Source: Halobacteriovoraceae bacterium (lineage in GTDB: Bacteria; Bdellovibrionota; Bacteriovoracia; Bacteriovoracales; Bacteriovoracaceae). From it: 8,032 bases of DNA. The notes under the pieces are model-generated. The model saw only the letters and a list, made by a program, of their open reading frames with translations. It was not told where the DNA came from and did not search any database. The stretch covers positions 1-8,032 of the forward strand of contig JABJPQ010000702.1 of NCBI GenBank assembly GCA_018663815.1. The letters run 5' to 3'. This document shows, piece after piece, positions 5,426 to 8,032 of the stretch. A program made the position numbers and the translations under genes. Positions within the stretch are counted from its first letter, which is position 1, and each line of letters starts with the position of its first letter.

Positions 5426-6991
5426 ATGGCTATTGATGCAAAATTTGTAACAGCTGGGTTAACCGATGGAGTTGTTAATCAGGTAAATAAAAAAAGGGAA
5501 AGGTCTAGGAAAAGACCAAAGCCTTGGGACCCCCCTACTTTTATTAATAAATCTGAAGAAAATGATGACCGCACAGAGACTCCCAAAATCGATTTAGAGA
5601 AGACTTTAATTCCCCCTACCCAAGATATAGAAATTGATAAAAAACCACTGAAAACTCAACCTGATGATTTTAGGAATGAAAAATTCTCTAAATCTAATCA
5701 AAAATCAAAAAATAATGCGAGTACAGTACGAGTACAGTCTAAAGACAGTATGGGTACAGAGCAGGTACAGTCTAAAGACAGTATAGATACAGTACGAGTA
5801 CAGTCTAAAGACAGTATAGATACAGTACGAGTACAGTCTAAAGACAGTATGGGTACAGAGCAGGTACAGTCTAAAGACAGTATAGATACAGTGCGAGTAC
5901 AGTCTAGAGACAGTATAGGTACAGTGCAGGTACAGTCTAAGGACAGTATGGGTACAGAGCAAGTACAGTCTAGAGACAGTGCGAGTATAAAACGAGTACA
6001 GTCTAAAGACAGTATAGAGACAAAAGTAGGTACAGTGCAGGTACAGTCTAAAGACAGCAAAATAGCTAACAAAGTGTCTATTGATGAAAGTTATGATTTA
6101 ATAAAAGCCTTATCAAATTCAAGGTGGGAATTAATACAATTCTTATGTAATGAATGCCTAAATAACTCCACAAACATAATAAATAACATAACTTATTCAT
6201 ATATAGCAAATACGCTGAACAAACCTTTAAATACGGTGAAAAAGGTTTTTCAAAGAATTAAAATGTTAAATATTATAGATATAGAATCATTTTCAAGAGG
6301 GCCGGGGAGTACGGTTAATATTATCGTTTATGATAATACTATTAAGGCCTTCTCAAAGTGCATAATAGATAAGAGTAATTATCAAAAAATAAAGGTACAG
6401 AGCGGGTACAGTCTACAGACAAATAAGGGTACAGTGGCTTCTAGTAGTAGTAGTGTAAATTTAATTGAAAAAGATTCTACTACTAAAGACATCTCAACAT
6501 ATAATTTAGAAGATTTACCTTCAGATTGGTTAGAAATAATTATTCCACAAAATGTAAAAGAAGTTCGATTTGGTAAATCTCATCTTTTACAAATATATAA
6601 AAGACAATTATTAAATGCGATAGATGTTCAAGATAGTTTAGATCACTTTAGTTATGATTTAGAAAATGACTACATTAAAACATATACTGGTCCTTTAAAT
6701 ATGTTAATGGGAGTCTTAATTAAACAAGGGTCACCATATGTTAGTGAAAAACTAGTTAGTGAGATGAGAGAAGAAAACGAGAAAAACAGAAAACTACTCG
6801 AAGAATACAGAAATGAAAGAAAACAAATAGCTCAAACAGCACTTACTGATAAATTTGAAGAATATTATAAAAAACTTAATCAAACAGATATTAATAAAAT
6901 AGCTCCACCCAATAATTTGGCTAAAGAGGGCAGTGATATACAAAAAAGAATTGTGAAAGCCATCTTTTGCGAAAAAAATGGGGAAATCTAA
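5426..6991 (+). CDS. Winged-helix protein with internal 11-residue repeats, candidate replication initiator or ParB-like adaptor
   Basis: A 521-residue protein starts at ATG 5426 with AAGG (5415-5418) upstream, in operon with parA. Residues 1-40 end in a very basic segment KKRERSRKRPKPWDPP. Residues 41-98 are hydrophilic and probably disordered. Residues 99-212 are tandem 11-residue repeats VQSKDSxxTxx. Residues 224-305 look like a winged helix: YSYIANTLNK, a recognition helix LNTVKKVFQRIKMLN, and a wing ending in GSTVNIIVY. Residues 320-345 include a serine run. Residues 364-440 (LPSDWLEIIIP, VRFGKSHLLQIYK, FSYDLEND, GPLNMLMGVLIKQGSPY) resemble, by recollection only, a conserved tail in plasmid and integrative-element proteins found near parA. 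Residues 440-485 are a charged coiled-coil-like helix. Position after parA and the DNA array inside the gene suggest it binds its own coding DNA, either to start replication or as the centromere-binding partner of ParA. The basic N-terminus could then stimulate the ATPase, as short basic tails of ParB-type proteins do. Exact function is not established. Confidence 0.8.
   Translation: MAIDAKFVTAGLTDGVVNQVNKKRERSRKRPKPWDPPTFINKSEENDDRTETPKIDLEKTLIPPTQDIEIDKKPLKTQPDDFRNEKFSKSNQKSKNNASTVRVQSKDSMGTEQVQSKDSIDTVRVQSKDSIDTVRVQSKDSMGTEQVQSKDSIDTVRVQSRDSIGTVQVQSKDSMGTEQVQSRDSASIKRVQSKDSIETKVGTVQVQSKDSKIANKVSIDESYDLIKALSNSRWELIQFLCNECLNNSTNIINNITYSYIANTLNKPLNTVKKVFQRIKMLNIIDIESFSRGPGSTVNIIVYDNTIKAFSKCIIDKSNYQKIKVQSGYSLQTNKGTVASSSSSVNLIEKDSTTKDISTYNLEDLPSDWLEIIIPQNVKEVRFGKSHLLQIYKRQLLNAIDVQDSLDHFSYDLENDYIKTYTGPLNMLMGVLIKQGSPYVSEKLVSEMREENEKNRKLLEEYRNERKQIAQTALTDKFEEYYKKLNQTDINKIAPPNNLAKEGSDIQKRIVKAIFCEKNGEI
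5721..6062 (+). repeat. 11-bp-periodic array (33-bp units), candidate iterons or partition site inside the gene
   Basis: Thirty 11-bp quasi-repeats plus one 12-bp variant run without a gap. They group into ten 33-bp units, each made of three types: GTACAGTCTAA (identical in eight of ten copies, last base G in the other two), AGACAGTATRG, and RTACAGTRCGR or GTACAGAGCAG. ACAG recurs every 11 bp; GTACAG or ATACAG starts lie at 5721, 5732, 5754, 5765, 5787, 5798, 5820, 5831, 5853, 5864, 5886, 5897, 5919, 5930, 5952, 5963, 5996, 6030 and 6041. The copies at 5985-5995 and 6052-6062 are degenerate. A 12-bp segment at 6018-6029 keeps both the coding frame and near-helical phase. An 11-bp period puts all copies on nearly one face of the helix, as in iterons and plasmid centromeres. 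Confidence 0.85.
6395..6435 (+). repeat. Distal copies of the array motif in other reading frames
   Basis: The 26 bases at 6395-6420 match an array segment (for example 5754-5779) at 24 of 26 positions, including the 11-bp spacing of two GTACAG words (6395 and 6406). The reading frame is shifted: the array encodes GTEQVQSKD, this copy encodes VQSGYSLQT. A third GTACAGT at 6429-6435 lies in the remaining frame. The DNA word is therefore kept while the peptide is not. Confidence 0.75.
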
Positions 6992-7280
6992 GTTAGCTAT
7001 AGGTATTAAGAAATTGGTACTTGGACACAAAGGCACTAGAGATTATTCAAGAATTTGTTGAAAAAGCTAAAAATCACCTTAATACTCAGTGTTTCTGCTC
7101 AAAACGGTTTATCTAACATTGGGTTTTATTCAAAGTTAATATCTGTTTTTAGGGGAGGGATTCGTACATTTACTTTACTGCTTTTTAGCTTTAATGCTAC
7201 TTAACCTTTACTGTAACTTTTGGGCTCGAGTTGATCCATAAGTAAACGTCACCCAAATCTTAGCTATGATTTTAAGCATC
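6992..7280. other. Gap between the operon and the transposase, no clear gene
   Basis: I see no convincing gene or terminator here. A 31-codon TTG-start frame at 7021-7116 (ALEIIQEFVEKAKNHLN and a Cys-containing end) has no ribosome binding site and may be a remnant or chance. The right part (about 7200-7280) probably includes the end of the insertion sequence whose transposase stops at 7281. TGTAAC at about 7212 and GTCACCC near 7250 could belong to its terminal sequence, but the partner end is outside the window, so no boundary can be fixed. Confidence 0.35.
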
Positions 7281-8032
7281 TCAAGCCACCTTTCTTATAT
7301 CTTGTTTTCGAACTCTTTCAAAAAATACTTTAAGTTTTTCTTCTAACTCTTTCTTTAATTCAAATGGATCAAGGTCATATTTCTTTTCCATAAGTTCAGC
7401 TTCTTCTCTTTTGGTCAGCACTTTACTCTCGATAACTCTTTCATATGGAGTTTTTGGCGTGTCATATATTTTTTTAATTCTTGCACCTATTCTTATCTTT
7501 TCTTTGATCTTAAAAGTTGGGATAAAGAAGTTTTGAAAATCATTCCAGATAAAATAAATTTCATTCATTAAAGGGACCAATTCTTCCTCATCAAATCGCT
7601 CGTATCCAAACAGCTCTCTCACATGCGTGAAGTTTTTTTGCTCTACATAGCAGTTATCATTTTTTTTATACGGTCGTGATCTGGTAAATTCAATTCGCGT
7701 ACCATGCTTTGTAAATTTAAGCATTTCTTTATTCAAAAACTCTGACCCCGAGTCCGAATTAATGGCGTGTAATTTAAATGGCAACCCAGCCTCTATTTCG
7801 GTAAAATACTTTCTCACGTAACGACCTTTTTTGGTGTACATAGCCCTATTAACTGTCCAGGTTGTAAATATATCCGTCACAGTTAAAGAGCTTATAAAAG
7901 GCCCCTGAGCGCTATTTCCGCAATGAGCTACAGTATCTGTTTGCGTGTAGCCAGGCCTTTTTATTTTTGAATCTAGGGTGTTGATTGGTACTTTGTTGAA
8001 AATTCTCGTTATAAATGGGCCACTTTATTCTC
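7200..8032 (-). mobile_element. Partial insertion sequence (right-hand part only)
   Basis: The DDE transposase implies an insertion sequence entering the window from its right edge and ending somewhere between about 7120 and 7280. Its other end is not in the window, so neither terminal inverted repeats nor a target duplication can be confirmed. The left boundary given is a guess, based on TGTAAC-containing sequence downstream of the transposase stop. Confidence 0.35.
7281..8024 (-). pseudogene. DDE integrase-type transposase, C-terminal part lacking a usable start
   Basis: The minus strand reads as one open frame from 8024 down to TGA at 7283-7281. It contains an rve-type integrase core. TDTVAHCGNSA supplies the first catalytic Asp (codon 7937-7935), INSDSGSEFLN the second (7754-7752), and NDNCYVEQKN the Glu (7643-7641), with 36 residues between the last two, close to the usual D,D(35)E spacing. 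The C-terminal third (from about 7500) is lysine/glutamate-rich and probably helical. Such enzymes cut and join the ends of insertion sequences. GTG at 7880 is the first standard start in frame but would drop the first catalytic Asp, and an in-frame TAA lies at 8027-8025. Sequence upstream of GTG 7880 (IFNKVPINTLDSKIKRPGY) is clearly part of the same domain. The copy is therefore probably a broken or truncated gene, unless a frameshift just outside the window restores it. Confidence 0.7.

Noticed and set aside
5721..6062. CRISPR array
   Set aside because: There are no unique spacers between repeats. The units are contiguous, 11/33 bp long and lie inside a coding gene.
5698..6072. Long open frames on the minus strand across the repeat array (5698-6072 and 5705-5962)
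   Set aside because: The repeated unit happens to lack stops in these antisense frames, so length carries no weight. The predicted proteins are simple Cys/Leu-rich or Tyr-rich repeats and have no sensible start.
6794..7036. Minus-strand frame at the end of the 521-aa gene
   Set aside because: It is a shadow of the coiled-coil coding region, with a low-complexity Phe/Ile/Ser-rich translation.
7021..7116. Short TTG-start frame after the operon
   Set aside because: It has 31 codons, no ribosome binding site and no clear family. It may be a remnant but cannot be supported.

Overview
The window is a visibly AT-rich bacterial accessory region. It has the look of a plasmid, or an integrated plasmid-like element, bounded by mobile-element debris. 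Stop codons behave as in the standard code and starts include ATG, TTG and GTG. The host cannot be named from the sequence. A low-GC proteobacterium or bdellovibrio/oligoflexia-type host would fit, but this is only an impression from protein style.

Layout: (1) 1-423 is the C-terminal half of a tyrosine recombinase cut by the window edge. (2) 427-1332 is a DUF5677-like gene whose frame is open except for two internal stops, so it is probably a pseudogene. (3) 1399-1508 holds a perfect 19-bp inverted repeat with T-runs on both strands, lying between convergent genes. (4) 1641-2986 on the minus strand holds two overlapping genes of unknown function, the first with an N-terminal membrane anchor. 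(5) Next to their start lies a probable remnant of an IS4/Tn5-type transposase tail (2979-3110, minus). (6) 3475-3900 encodes a small protein joining a HicB-like domain to an excisionase/MerR-type helix-turn-helix. (7) 3901-4319 is an AT-rich intergenic region with structured elements, a promoter and an operator-like dyad. (8) 4320-5411 is parA, a partition ATPase with its own N-terminal DNA-binding domain. (9) 5426-6991 is a 521-aa winged-helix protein in the same operon. (10) 7281-8024 on the minus strand is a DDE integrase-type transposase lacking a usable start in the window.

The central observation is inside the second operon gene. Positions 5721-6062 form an array of about 31 quasi-repeats of 11 bp (consensus RTACAGTNNRR), organised as ten 33-bp units. 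Because 11 is not a multiple of 3, the same DNA word is read in all three frames, and the resulting 11-residue peptide repeat looks like a by-product of a DNA-level periodicity close to one helical turn. A further 26-bp copy (24/26 identical) occurs about 330 bp downstream in a different reading frame, with another GTACAGT in the third frame. The array is therefore best read as a cis-acting DNA site embedded in the gene of a probable DNA-binding protein, next to parA: either iterons of a replication origin or a partition centromere. In this model ParA and the 521-aa protein (initiator or ParB-like adaptor) act on the array to replicate or segregate the element, and the dyad upstream of parA serves autoregulation.
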